Below are positions 40,275 to 53,200 of a stretch of 64,000 nucleotides of DNA, one piece after another (position 1 is the stretch's first letter; each line of letters starts with the position of its first letter). The notes beneath the pieces were generated by a model. That model searched no databases and was not told where the DNA came from. It saw only the letters and a list, made by a program, of their open reading frames with translations. Source of the DNA: Bacteroidota bacterium (GTDB taxonomy: Bacteria; Bacteroidota; Bacteroidia; Chitinophagales; JADJOU01). The stretch lies in NCBI GenBank assembly GCA_016713645.1, contig JADJOU010000011.1, forward strand, positions 77,363 to 141,362, read 5' to 3'. The position numbers were made by a program, and so were the translations under genes.

Positions 40275-42490
40275 ATGTCTCAGCCAATAGCCAATCTAGA
40301 AGTCGCCATCAAATTGGGAATCAAAGAGGATGAATATCACCTCATCAATCAGAAACTAGGCAGAGAGGCCAATTTTACGGAATTGTGCATTTTCTCTGTG
40401 ATGTGGAGCGAACACTGCTCTTATAAAAATTCAATTAAGTGGTTAAAAACCCTTCCGCGCGATGGTGCCAAGATGCTTGTAAAAGCTGGTGAGGAGAATG
40501 CAGGGGTGGTTGATTTGGGCAATGGACTCGGATGCGTTTTTAAAATAGAATCACACAATCATCCATCTGCAATTGAGCCTTACCAAGGCGCTGCGACCGG
40601 TGTAGGTGGAATCCATCGAGATATTTTTACGATGGGTGCAAGACCTATTGCTGCATTGAATTCCCTCCGATTTGGTAAATTGGAAAATGAAAAGACCAAG
40701 CATTTACTAAAAGGCGTGGTCAAGGAATTGGCGATTATGGCAATTGCTTTGGTGTGCCAACGGTAGGCGGGGAAGTATTTTTTGACGAAGTCTATCAAAC
40801 AAATCCATTGGTGAATGCGATGTCTGTCGGCTTCATAGATGTGAATAAAATCATTTCAGCCATGGCTGCGGGTGTTGGAAATCCTGTATTTATTGTGGGT
40901 TCTTCCACAGGGAAAGATGGCATCGGCGGTGCATCGTTTGCATCTAAAGATATATCGGAAGATTCCGCAAATGACTTGCCAGCAGTGCAAGTGGGCGATC
41001 CATTTCAAGAGAAATTGTTGTTGGAGGCTAGTTTAGAACTCGCTGAGACAGGTGCTATTGTTGGCATGCAAGATATGGGTGCAGCAGGGATTACCTGTTC
41101 CACTTCAGAGATGAGTGCGAAAGGCGGCATTGGTATGAATGTGTGGTTGGATAAAGTTCCAACGCGCCAAGCCAATATGCAGCCATTTGAAATTTTATTG
41201 TCTGAGTCTCAAGAGCGCATGCTCATTGTTGTTCAGAAAGGTAGAGAAGCGGAAGTGATGGCGATATTCGATAAATGGGATTTGAATTGTGTTCAAATTG
41301 CAGAGATTATCGAAGAAGAGATGTTGTATTATTATTCAAATGGAGAATTGGTTGCCAAGATTCCACCGCATGAATTGGTCTTGGGTGGAGGAGCGCCGGT
41401 GTATGATAGAGCTTATTCAGAGCCTGTCTATTTCAGTGAATTCAAGAAGTTTGATATAAGCAAAATCGCCGAGCCGACGAATTATGTGCAAACCGCAAAG
41501 CAATTGATGGGCTTGTCCAATATTGCATCAAAGCGACCTGTATATACGCAGTATGACTCTATGGTGGGTGTAAATACCGCAACGACCAATACCCCATCTG
41601 ACGCAGCAGTTGTTCGGGTAAAAGGAACGAATCGAGGAATTGCTTGCACGGTGGATTGCAACGCGCGTTATGTGTCAGTAGATCCCAAAGTTGGCGCTAT
41701 GATTGCAGTGAGCGAAGCAGCGAGAAATATTGTATGCAGTGGCGGTATTCCAAGTGCAATCACCAATTGCCTCAATTTTGGAAATCCTTATAATCCTGAA
41801 GTTTATTGGCAATTCGTTCAAGCCATCCAAGGTATGGGCGAGGCATGCAGAAAATTTGATACGCCTGTAACAGGAGGCAATGTGAGTTTTTACAATCAAT
41901 CTGAAGATGGTCCCGTTTTCCCAACCCCTACGATTGGGATGGTCGGAATCATCAATGATATGAATCATTTCACCAGTTTGTCTTTCAAAAAAGCAGGAGA
42001 TATTTTGGTATTGGTGGGCGATACGAAGAATGATATTTCTTCTTCAGAATACTTAGTGAATATATGTGGGGAGCGCAATTCAAGTGCACCATTTTTTGAT
42101 ATCGAAGCGGAATTTGTTCTTCAAGAATCGATCAAAAAATTGATATCGAATCAATGCGTCGAATCAGCCCATGACATCAGTGAAGGCGGTGTTTTCGCTT
42201 GCTTGGTGGAGTCGGGTATTCAACATCAAATTGGATTTTCAATTGAAGCAACTATTTCCGTGAGAAAAGATGCATTCCTCTTTGGCGAAAGTCAGAGCAG
42301 GGTGATCGTTTCTGTTTCACAAGATAAATTGAATTCGGTTGAATCTACTTTGAAATCGATGAATCAGGGCTATAGTATTCTTGGTAAAACAACTGCTGGA
42401 AATCTATCTTGTTGGAAGGAAGATTTTGGTTCAATCAGCGATTATACACAGATCTACAACAATAGCATCAGCGACATATTGTACGCTTAA
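40275..42490 (+). CDS. purL: Phosphoribosylformylglycinamidine synthase subunit PurL, short form (one frame break)
   Basis: 738 residues after correction, matching the short PurL that works with PurQ and PurS. Catalyses ATP-dependent conversion of FGAR to FGAM. Motifs: catalytic WSEHCSYKNS, the ATP/FGAR region FKIESHNHPSAIEPYQGAAT, GVGGIHRD, VPTVGGEVFF and the second-half QDMGAAGITCSTSEM, VTGGNVSFYN and AHDISEGG. One G is missing in the GG at 40724-40725; AAGGGA restores VVKGIGDYGNCFGVPT. A -7 element TATTTTTG lies at 40235-40242. The PurQ partner is at the left window edge, 40 kb away, not in an operon; PurS was not seen. Confidence 0.94.
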
Positions 42491-42602
42491 ATTTAGCTTA
42501 TTTTCATTCTTTTTTTAATCTCTTGTTTAGGGGGAATATTTTTTTGCGTCATATCGAAAAGGAAGTTTAATTTTATAATAGTTTAAAATCGGTGGAATTA
42601 AT

Positions 42603-43778
42603 ATGAATGCATACATCATACAAGGATATAGAAGCGCAGTAGGCAAGGCTGGGAGAGGTGGATTTAGAAATACAAGTCCCGTGGATTTGGCGGCAGAAGT
42701 CATCAATTATTTATTGAAGTCTGTACCTGAATTGGATCCGAAAAGGGTCGATGATGTCATTGTGGGCAATGCGGTACCTGAGGCGGAGCAAGGCTTGCAG
42801 ATGGGTCGCTGGGTGGTGGTGCGCAGTGGTTTGCCGCTATCTGTTCCAGGTGTTTCTGTCAATCGATATTGTGGAAGTGGCGTGGAGACTATAGCCATGG
42901 CTGTTGGGAAAATTCAGGCGGGCTTTGCGCATTGTATCATTGCTGGTGGAACGGAATCGATGAGTTTAGTGCCGACCATGGGCTATAAAACAGTCCCCAA
43001 TTTTACGATAGCGAAAGAACATCCCGATTATTATATCGGCATGGGATTGACCGCAGAGGAAGTGGCGACGATGCATGGTATCACGCGCGAACAAGCGGAT
43101 GCGTTTTCATTTCAGTCCCATCAAAAAGCCATTAAAGCCATTGAAGCAGGCTTGTTTAAAGAGGAGATTGTGCCGATTTCAGTGGAAGAAATATATTTTG
43201 ATGGAAGTGCTAAAAAGTCGCGAACGTCTTTAGTTGATACTGATGAAGGCCCGCGCAGAGATACGAGCATAGAGGGGTTGAGCAAATTGAAACCCGTATT
43301 TAAGAATGGTGGTCAAGTGACTGCCGGCAATGCTTCGCAGACATCAGATGGAGCATCATTTGTTATCGTAATGAGTGAAGCGATGATGAATGAATTAAAA
43401 TTGACACCGATTGCGCGCATGGTGACTTGTGTGAGTGCGGGTGTGAATCCGCGCTATATGGGATTGGGGCCTTGCGAGGCTGTTCCAAAAGCATTAAAAC
43501 AAGCAGGGCTTAAAATGCAAGATATCGACCTCATCGAACTCAATGAAGCCTTTGCTGCTCAGAGTTTAGCGGTATTAAAAAATCTGCCTGATATAGATAC
43601 TTCAATTGTAAACGTCAACGGCGGAGCGATTGCCTTGGGGCATCCACTCGGATGCAGTGGGGCAAAATTATCTGTGCAAATTTTCAATGAATTGAAGCGC
43701 AGGGAAAAAAAGTATGGCATGGTTACGGCATGTATCGGCGGTGGACAGGGAATTGCGGGGATATACGAAAGGTTCTAG
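42603..43778 (+). CDS. Acetyl-CoA C-acyltransferase (thiolase)
   Basis: 391 residues, intact. Catalyses thiolytic cleavage of 3-ketoacyl-CoA in beta-oxidation or the reverse Claisen reaction. Active-site nucleophile Cys90 in VNRYCGSGVETIAMA, His347 in ALGHPLGCSGAK and Cys377 in TACIGGGQGIAGIY. NEAFAAQSLAVL is also typical. It looks like the FadA-type thiolase of Bacteroidota beta-oxidation. It stands alone, 112 bases after purL, and no FadB or acyl-CoA dehydrogenase neighbours are visible. Confidence 0.93.
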   Translation: MNAYIIQGYRSAVGKAGRGGFRNTSPVDLAAEVINYLLKSVPELDPKRVDDVIVGNAVPEAEQGLQMGRWVVVRSGLPLSVPGVSVNRYCGSGVETIAMAVGKIQAGFAHCIIAGGTESMSLVPTMGYKTVPNFTIAKEHPDYYIGMGLTAEEVATMHGITREQADAFSFQSHQKAIKAIEAGLFKEEIVPISVEEIYFDGSAKKSRTSLVDTDEGPRRDTSIEGLSKLKPVFKNGGQVTAGNASQTSDGASFVIVMSEAMMNELKLTPIARMVTCVSAGVNPRYMGLGPCEAVPKALKQAGLKMQDIDLIELNEAFAAQSLAVLKNLPDIDTSIVNVNGGAIALGHPLGCSGAKLSVQIFNELKRREKKYGMVTACIGGGQGIAGIYERF

Positions 43779-43968
43779 GGAAATGGTTTTTGGGTGTCTG
43801 GTGTCAGTTGTTAGGTGACAGTTGTTAGGTGACAGTTGTTGGGGGTTGGTTGTCGGAAGGAAAGCAGAGACAATGTGATTTTATATAACAACAGAAAGAA
43901 CACGGAATTCAATGCATTTCGATAATTTCTTCACGACTTTAATGTTCTTTTTTTATGTCATTTCTACG

Positions 43969-43986
43969 TCAGGAGAAATCTCCTGA
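43969..43986. repeat. Small hairpin TCAGGAGA/TCTCCTGA
   Basis: Eight-base arms around AA, preceded by ATGTCATTTCTACG. The whole segment resembles a widespread Bacteroidota intergenic motif, from memory; only the hairpin is shown by the sequence. Confidence 0.5.
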
Positions 43987-44148
43987 ACATATAGGATATC
44001 TGATTTGGTGTCCTGTGGCTGTGCATATATTTTTGAATAATTTACCTGTGTCTAATTTCTAACCTATCATGCACAATAAGTGCTTATCAATATATATTAA
44101 TTAATGGTTGTATTAGGTTTTTGTTAAGTAATTATTTTTTAAATATCA

Positions 44149-44182
44149 AAACTAAACTATTTCGGCCTCAATAGTTTAGTTT
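44149..44182. promoter_or_regulatory. 13-base inverted repeat upstream of the giant gene
   Basis: AAACTAAACTATT (44149-44161) and AATAGTTTAGTTT (44170-44182) are perfectly complementary around TCGGCCTC. It lies about 90 bases before the ATG at 44273. It could be a regulator-binding site, a leader RNA hairpin, or a terminator with a weak TTT tail. Confidence 0.55.
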
Positions 44183-44272
44183 GGCTAATATAATAAAAAA
44201 TAAATAAAAGTAATGTTGAATATTAATTATTCAAATATTATTTTTGAAACCTATTTTTTTTAAAGCCTAGCT

Positions 44273-47200
44273 ATGATTTCAAGAAATCTACTCCAGAAAA
44301 CCATGTTCAAATCCTCGATTAAATCAATATTTATATTGAGTTTATTGTTGGGTATTTGCTCACAAGCATTCGCCATCGTTCCTACCGCGCGGACGGTTCC
44401 TGCGAATAGAATTACGTTTACTTCTGCCACATTGAATACGATTGTCAATGCGCAAAATTTAGCGACGACCATCAAATTTGAATATGGCTTAACGACATCC
44501 TATGGAGATTCTGTGATTCTCCCTGTTCAAACAGGATTTCTTGATTCGTTTAAGAAAGCAAAAATTACTGGATTGATCCCGCATAGAACCTATCATTACC
44601 GGGTTGTGGCGACGAATGCGAGTGGCACGACTACAGGCAGCAATATGTTTTTTATTACGGGTAGCATGTCATCGGGATTAAGTGGCAGAGGAGGACACAA
44701 TATCATATTGGATAGTTTGGGCTTGGTGTATACCTTTGGAATTAATGGCGGTGGTCAATTGGGCGATGGCACGACAGTTCGCAAATTGAAACCCGTGAAG
44801 GTATTGAAAGGGGCTTATCCTGGAACGACCTATTTGGGAGATAATCCAGCCAATCCTATTATAGCCGTGGTTGCAGGGATTGATCATAGCTTGGCATTGG
44901 CCGCAGATGGCATCGTATATGCTTGGGGGAATAATAATGCAGGAGGATTAGGCGATGGAACAACCATAGATAGAGCAACACCTATTAGAGTATTAAAAAG
45001 GAGCTTATACAGGAGGAACTTTTCTTGGCGACAATCCAAGCAACCCAATCATTTCTATCAGTGCTGGATATTATGGAAGTATGGTGTTGGCGGCGAATGG
45101 AAGGATGTTTGGATTTGGATATAATGCCGCAGGAGGATTGGGAGATGGAACTGCAACAAATAGACTTTTCCAGTAGGTGTAATAAAAGGCAATTATTCGG
45201 GAACGACCTTTTTAGGGGATAATCCAACCAATCCAATTGTCTCTTTTTCTATGGGTTCACAATTTGTCGCAGCACTTGCTGCCAATGGCATTGTTTACTC
45301 TTGGGGAATTGATGGCAGCGGTCAATTGAAAACAGGCGAAGCTGGAAACAGACCTTTTCCATCGCAAGTTTTAAAGGAGCTTATGTTGGCACAAGTTTTA
45401 TGGGTGATAATGTTTTAAATCCCATAGTTGCAGTGAGCGCGCATGGTTATCACGCTTTGTTTTTAGCGCAAGATGGTGCCCTGTATTCTGTCGGGCAAAA
45501 TAATGGCGGTCAAATAGGGGATGGTACATTTACGAATCGCGTTGTTCCAGTTCGAGTGGTGAAAGGGACTTATACAGGGACCACTTTTTTAGGGGATAAT
45601 CCTGCTAATCGGATAAGGTCCATCTTAGCAGCTCCAGTGCATTCAGTTGTGCTTATGCAAGATGGCACACTTTTTTCTTTTGGGGCAAATGCATTTGGTC
45701 AATTGGGAGATGGCACAGCAGCGGATAAGCCAATTCCATTTCGTGTTGTAAAGGGTGCATATACCGGAACGACACATTTAGGCGATAACCCCGCTAATCC
45801 TGTCGTATCTATACTTGGAATCGGAAGAAGTTTATCTGGGGCTATTACAGAAGGATCAACTATTGCGATTACTGCCGATGGATATTTATATTCCTTTGGT
45901 CGAAATACTGATGGACAATTGGGTGATAATTCAATCACGAATAGATTGATTCCAGTTCGTGTGCTCAATTTCGGGTTGAGTGGATTTTTAAATGTATTAG
46001 AAGTGGGCGCACCTTCTTTGAAAACAGTACCCGCCAATCAAATTACCTATACGTCTGCTCGTTTAAATGCCATGGCAAATGCCAATGGCAATGCGTCCAA
46101 GATTAGCTTTGAATATGGGCTGACGACAGCTTATGGTTCTGAAATATTTATTCCCGATTCATTGAGGGGTTTGAATGATTCATTCAAATTTGCGATGATT
46201 ACGGGTCTATTGCCACATAAAACCTACCACTTCAGGGTGAAGGCGGTCAATTCAAAAGGGATCAAATATGGAGCGAATAGAACTTTCATCACTACAGCAG
46301 CCACAACTGCTCATTCCAATAGTGGCGAACATACTATCATATTGGATAGCACAGGCATTGTCTATACATTTGGTAGAAATACTGCTGGGCAATTGGGCGA
46401 TGGAACATTCATTGATAAAGCAATCCCGGTCAAGGTGCTAAAGGGAGCTTATCCCGGCACAACATTTTTGGGGGATAATCCAGCGAATCCAATCATCGCG
46501 GTAGCATCTGGCAACATGCATAATTTGGCTTTGGCGAAGGATGGAACCGTCTATTCATTTGGATTGAATTCTGTTGGTCAATTAGGTAATGGCACACTAG
46601 TCAATCAATCTATTCCAGTGAGGGTGCTCAAAGGACTCTATGTTGGAACGACTTTTTTGGGAGATAATCCCGCCAATCCAATTGTTGAAATTTCTACTGG
46701 ATTATCCCACAGCATGGCATTGGCCAAGGATGGAACCATGTATACCTTTGGGGATAATTCAATTGGACAATTGGGCAATGGAACGATTACGAATGCGAGC
46801 ACGCCAATTAGAGTTTTAAAGGGTGCCTATACTGGTGCTACTTTTATTGGAGATAATGTGAACAATCCGATTATTAAAATTGCTGGTGGTGTATTTCACT
46901 CTATGGCTTTAGCGGCAGATGGTAGGGTATTTACTTTTGGTTATAATCCTACTGGTCAATTAGGAGATGGCTCTGCGCTTTCTAAGAATACCCCTGTATT
47001 AGTCTTGAAAGGTGCATATGTTGGACTGACTCATTTAGGCGATGACAATGCTAATCCGATTGTATCGATTGCAGCAGGCTATCTGCACAGTATGGCTTTG
47101 GCTGCAGATGGCACGCTTTATAATTTTGGTGGAAACCCCAATGGACAATTGGGCAACGGCACAGTAACGTCCTCGCTCACGCCAGTTAGAGCGATTAAAG

Positions 47201-50200
47201 GCGCCTATACAGGGACTACATTTTTAGGTGATAATATTGCCAATCCAATCGTCGATATTGCTTCGGGGCATTATCATTCATTAGCTCTAGGGTCCAATGG
47301 AACTATTTATTCTTTCGGCTCAAACAATAGAGGGCAATTAGGGGATAATTCAGTAATCGATAAATCAAGCCCTGTTAGAATGTTAGAAGGAAAATATGTG
47401 GGTACCACTTTCTTGGGAGATAAATCTTCCAACCGAGTCGTCTCTATTTCTGCTGGTCAACAGCATACGATTGTCACTACTGCTGATGGATATTTATTTA
47501 CGAATGGGATGAATAATTATGGACAATTGGGTATCAATACACTTATAGATACGCCCCAACCATTTATTGTAAGTGGTGTGGGAAATGTCGGCAATTTAAA
47601 TGTCTTGGGCAATGTTAATGCACCAAGCGTTCGAACAGTACCGGCGAATAGAATTACCTATACTTCAGCTACATTAAATAGTATTGTCAACGCCAATGTG
47701 CAAGCGACTACTGTTCAATTTGAATATGGTTTGACGAATGCTTATGGTTCTATTGTGACATCAACTGGTTTATTGACAGGTGATGAAGATTCTTTCAGAA
47801 AAGCGACGATTACAGGATTGATGCCGCATAAGACTTATCACTTCCGGGTTAGAGCAATTAATGCGGTAGATACGACTTTTGGAATGGATATGGTCTTAAT
47901 TACAGGAAGCGAATCCTCCCGCATAGCTAATTGGGCAAGCCATAGTATTTTGGTGGATAGTGCAGGAATTGTATACACATTTGGCGAAGGGTCTTTGGGT
48001 CAGCTCGGAGATGGGGCTAGCTTAGCTCGAACAACCCCAGTCAAAGTATTAAAAGGTGCTTACGCAGGAACAACTTATCTAGGTGATAATCCAGCTAATC
48101 CAATTATCGCAGTAAGTACTGGATATCGATTCAGCCTAGCTTTAGCAGCTGATGGGACGGTTTATTCATTTGGACTTAATGGTCACGGCCAGTTAGGTGA
48201 TGGAACGAATGCCAATGCATCCGTGCCTGTCAAGGTTTTAAAGGGGGCATATGCTGGAACAACTTTTCTCGGTGATAATCCGTTAGATCCAATTATTTCA
48301 ATCAAAAACGGAGCAGAGCATAGTGCTGCACTATCACTCAGCGGCAAAGTGTATACTTTTGGAAATAGTTTTTATGGACAATTAGGCGACGGAACCGTGG
48401 TTCCAAAGAATCTGCCTGTGCTTGCGATTAAAGGATCTTATGCTGGGACGACTAATTTGGGGGATCGTTTGAATAACCCAATTATTGCTATACAATCTGG
48501 ATTATATAATGTGTTAGCATTGGCTGCTGATGGGACATTATATGCCTTTGGTTGGAATTTTTACGGGCAGTTGGGAGATAGCACGATTGTGCAACGAAAC
48601 GCACCTATCAGAGTAAAAAAGGGATTATACAATGGATCAATTAATTTAGGAGATAATATAAACAATCCGATTGGTTCTCTCGCATCGGGTTCTACGCACA
48701 GTGTGGCGCTTTCTTTAGATGGCAAAGTCTATAGCTTTGGATATGGTTTTGGAGGAGCAATGGGCAATGGCAGTTTTACAGATCAACCAACTCCTGTGAT
48801 TGTTTTGAAAGGGCAATATCCTGGAACAACTTATCTTGGAGATGATACTGCGAATAAAATTCGATGTATTTCAGGAGGAGGATATCATAGTCTGGCACTT
48901 GCTGATGACGGCAGGGTGTATGCATTTGGAGAAAATTCAAATGGTCAACTAGGCGATAGCACTTTGATAAAGAAGAATACGCCTATTATCATGTTAAAAG
49001 GTGCTTATAGTGGCTCCACATTTTTAGGGGATAAATCTACTAATCCTATTGTTTCAGTATCCTCTGGAGAGGCTTATAGTATTGCAATTTCGGCAGATGG
49101 TTACGTTTATACTTTGGGTAAAAATAATTTGGGTCAATTAGGCGATAACACGACAACCAATAGAATACTTCCATTGCTTGCTCATGGCGTGGGAGATACA
49201 GGAAATATCAATGTATTGAGAAATCAAAAAGTTCCAACTTTAAAAACTGTCCCTGCTACCAAAGTTACTTTTACTTCTGCAACCTTGAATGGCATCGTCA
49301 ATCCGAATGTATTGGCTACAACGGTGTCATTTGAATATGGTTTGACTTTGGCTTATGGCACCACGGTGAATGTTCCGGGTACCATTTTATTCGATGCCGA
49401 TTCATTTAGAAAAGTGAATATAAGTGGTTTAATTCCACATAGAACTTATAATTACCGCATCAGAGCGACTAACGCGGCGGGCACGAGTTTTGGTCCTAAT
49501 CGGACTTTTATCACAGGGGGCGCTTCGACTATTTCGTCTAGTTCGCCAGATCACAGCGTCATTGTAGATAGCAATGGAATTGTTTATACAACAGGTTTTA
49601 ATAATTTTGGACAATTGGGCGATGGCACGACAACCAATAGAAATTTACCCGTTCGAGTTTTGAAAGGCGCTTATAATGGAACGACTTATTTGGGCGACAA
49701 TCCAGCGAATCCAATTTTAGCTGTTGTGGCTGGATTAGCTCACACCATGGCTTTAGCTGCAGATGGAACGATATACTCATTCGGAAATAATGCAGATGGT
49801 CAGCTAGGCGATGGAACCAATACAAATAGTCTTATTCCAATCCGAGTTGTAAAGGGTGCTTATCCCGGAACAACTTATTTAGGAGATAATTTGAATAAAG
49901 CAATTGTATCTATCTCAGCAGGCGGCAATTCAAATTCGGTATTGGTGTCTGATGGCACCATGTATACTTTTGGAAGAAATAGCAATGGTCAATTGGGCGA
50001 TAATACGACCATTTCTAAATCATCTCCTGTGCAGGTTCTAGAAGGAGCTTATGATGGCGCCACTTATTTGGGCGATTATAGTGCCAATCCAATCATCGCT
50101 ATTTCAAACGGGACCAATCATGTCACGGCATTGGCTGCAGATGGAACGGTGTTTTCATTTGGTTTAAATGGCAATGGTCAATTGGGTAATGGCAATACCA

Positions 50201-53200
50201 TAGACCAATTGATTCCAGCTAAAGTATTAGAAGGGCTCTACGCAGGTACTACCTATTTAGGGGATAATTTTTCAAATCCCATTATAGCTGTATCCTCAGG
50301 TGCGTCGCATACAATGACCTTGGCATCAGATGGAACGGTTTATACTTATGGGAATAATTTTTCTGGACAATTAGGGAATAATTCAGTTGTCCAGAGTGTC
50401 ATTCCAGTGCGTGTCTTGCGCGGTGCGTATGTAGGGACAACCTTTTTAGGCGATAATGCGGCGAATCCAATTGTATCCATTGCTGCAGGATCATTCCATA
50501 ATTATGCGCTTGGTGCAAATGGTACGATATACAGTTTTGGTTATAATGCCTTTGGACAACTGGGGGATAATACGTTGACGAATCGTTTAACTCCTTTTCG
50601 CGCTTTAAAAGGCGCTTATATTGGCACAACCTTCATCGGCGATAATGCAGCGAATCCAATTGTATCCATTTCTGGGAATACTTATCGCTCCATTGCGATT
50701 GCAAGAGATGGATTTGTATTTGGCTTTGGTCAAAATACTGTGGGTCAATTAGGGGATAATACGCTTGTCAATAAGTCTATTCCAGTTCAAATGCTAGGAG
50801 TGGCTTTGATGGGCAATTTAAATGTATTGACTGCATCCTTAGCTCCAAAATCACAGACAGCCATTGCAACGAGAATTACTTATACTTCTGCGAATATCAA
50901 TGGAATTGTGAATGCGAATAATCTAAATACCACCGTGAGTTTTGAATATGGATTGACGACGGCATATGGCACAACCATTGCTGTTCCAGGATTGAGAACA
51001 GGAGATAAGGATACATTTATATCGACAAGAATTAGTGGACTTATACCACATAGAGTCTATCACTTTAGAATCAAATCAACAAATGCAGATGGCACGAATA
51101 ATGGCCGAGATATGCAATTCATGTCTGGTGGTTCTTCTTCAAGATTTGCCAATGGCAATACGCATTCTATCCTAGTAGATAGCACTGGAATCGTGTATAC
51201 ATTTGGTCGAAATCTAGTTGGACAATTGGGTGATGGCAGTGCGACAAACCGCAATATTCCCATCAGAGTTTTGAAAGGGGCCTATACAGGAACTACATAT
51301 TTAGGAGATAATCCAGCCAATCCAATTATTGCCGTAAGTGCGAATAATGACAATAGCTTAGCACTAGCTGCAGATGGAACGGTTTATACTTTTGGATTAA
51401 ATGCCAACGGACAAATGGGCATTGGCAATACAACCGATCAATCATTGCCCGTAAAAATGTTAAAAGGGGCTTATGCTGGGACGACTTATTTAGGGGATAA
51501 TCCTTCAAATCCAGTCATTGCTGCCAATGCTGGAATTGCATATACTACTGTACTTACAGCAGATGGTACTGTATTCACTTGTGGACTAAATTCATTAGGT
51601 CAATTGGGCGATGGAACAAATACACAACAATTGACACCAGTTCAAGTGCTCAAAGGCTTGTATGCAGGAACAACGTATTTGGGAGATAATAAAGGAAATC
51701 CAATTGTAGCAATTGCTTCAGGGGGAGATCACAATTTGGCTTTGGCTGCAGATGGAAGATTATTTTCATTTGGTAAAAACCAATTTGGAAGTTTGGGTGA
51801 CAATACAACGACCAATAGAAATACACCAGTAGGTGTATTGAAAGGGGTTTACATAGGATCGAGTCATTTGGGAGATAATTTTGCAAATCCAATTATTGCC
51901 ATTTCAAGTGCTAATCAATATAGCGCTACTTTGGCTGCTGATGGCACGATGTATACCTTTGGGGATAATTTCTTTGGCAATTTAGGGGATGGCACGACCG
52001 TGGGTAAATTGACTCCAGTGCGCACCATTAAAGGAGCTTATGCTGGTACGACTTTTTTAGGAGATGCTCCAGCAAATCCTATCATAGCCATTTCGTCCTA
52101 TTTGAGTTTTACTTCAGCTATTTCAGCGAATGGATTGGTCTATTCATTTGGATATAATAATTTCGGACAATTAGGAGATAATACGGTTATACAAAGAAAT
52201 AGTCCAGTGGTCGTATTGAAAGGTGCTTATAGCGGAACGGCGAACTTGGGTGATGCAGTAGGTAATCCAATCGTTTCCGTTTCTTCAAGTCAATATTCGA
52301 GTATGGCTATCGCAGCAGATGGATATGTATATACAATCGGCTTGAATAATTATGGCCAATTGGGAGATAATACAAATATTGATAAATTGGTTCCCACCAT
52401 TGCACGTGGGGTTGATACAGTTGATTTCATAAATGTCTTGTTAAACTCCAAAGCACCTGCTGTGCGCACAGTCCCTGCAAATAGAATTACCTTTACAGGT
52501 GCAACATTGAATGCATTAATTGATGCGAATGTCTCTCGCGCGACCGTGCGTTTTGAATATGGATTGACCACTGCTTATGGTACAACATTGACTTTGCCTG
52601 GCTATACTTTTGGCGATGTGGATTCATTCAGAAAAGTGAATATAACAGGATTATTGCCGCATAAGACTTATCACTTTAGGGTAAAAGCGACCAATGCGAA
52701 AGGGACGACATTTGGGAATGATATGAGTTTTATCACTGGAGGAATGACAACTAGTTATTCTGGCAGAGGCACTCATTCATTGATTCTCGATAGTTTTGGA
52801 TTAGTATATGCTTTTGGCGCGAATAGTGATGGACAATTGGGAGATGGGACAACCATTCAGCGATTAAAGCCAGTTCGTGTGCTAAAAGGGGCATATAATG
52901 GAACTACCTATTTGGGGGATAACCCTGCCAATCCAATTATTGCAGTTGCTGCAGGTGGGGTGCACAGTGTAGCATTAGCCGCAGATGGCACCATGTATAC
53001 TTTTGGAAATGGTGCTGAATATGCTTTGGGAGACAATACTGCAATTGATAAAACAACACCAGTGCGCGTATTAAAAGGACTTTATACTGGAACAACGTTT
53101 CTTGGTGATAATGCTTTAAATCCAGTGATAGCGATAAGCGCAGGTTTTAGACATACCATCGCTTTAACGGCAGATGGAACTGTTTATACCTTTGGCAATA

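Larger units (their letters stand above)
43779..44272. other. Long spacer before the giant RCC1 gene
   Basis: No gene seen. It holds a short tandem repeat of TAGGTGACAGTTGT (43804-43841), a small hairpin at 43969-43986, an AT-rich half and a 13-base inverted repeat at 44149-44182. The promoter of the giant gene must lie here, but I see no clear -33/-7 pair. Confidence 0.65.

Noticed and set aside
43779..44272. Riboswitch or small RNA before the giant gene
   Set aside because: Apart from two simple inverted repeats I see no known conserved RNA motif.
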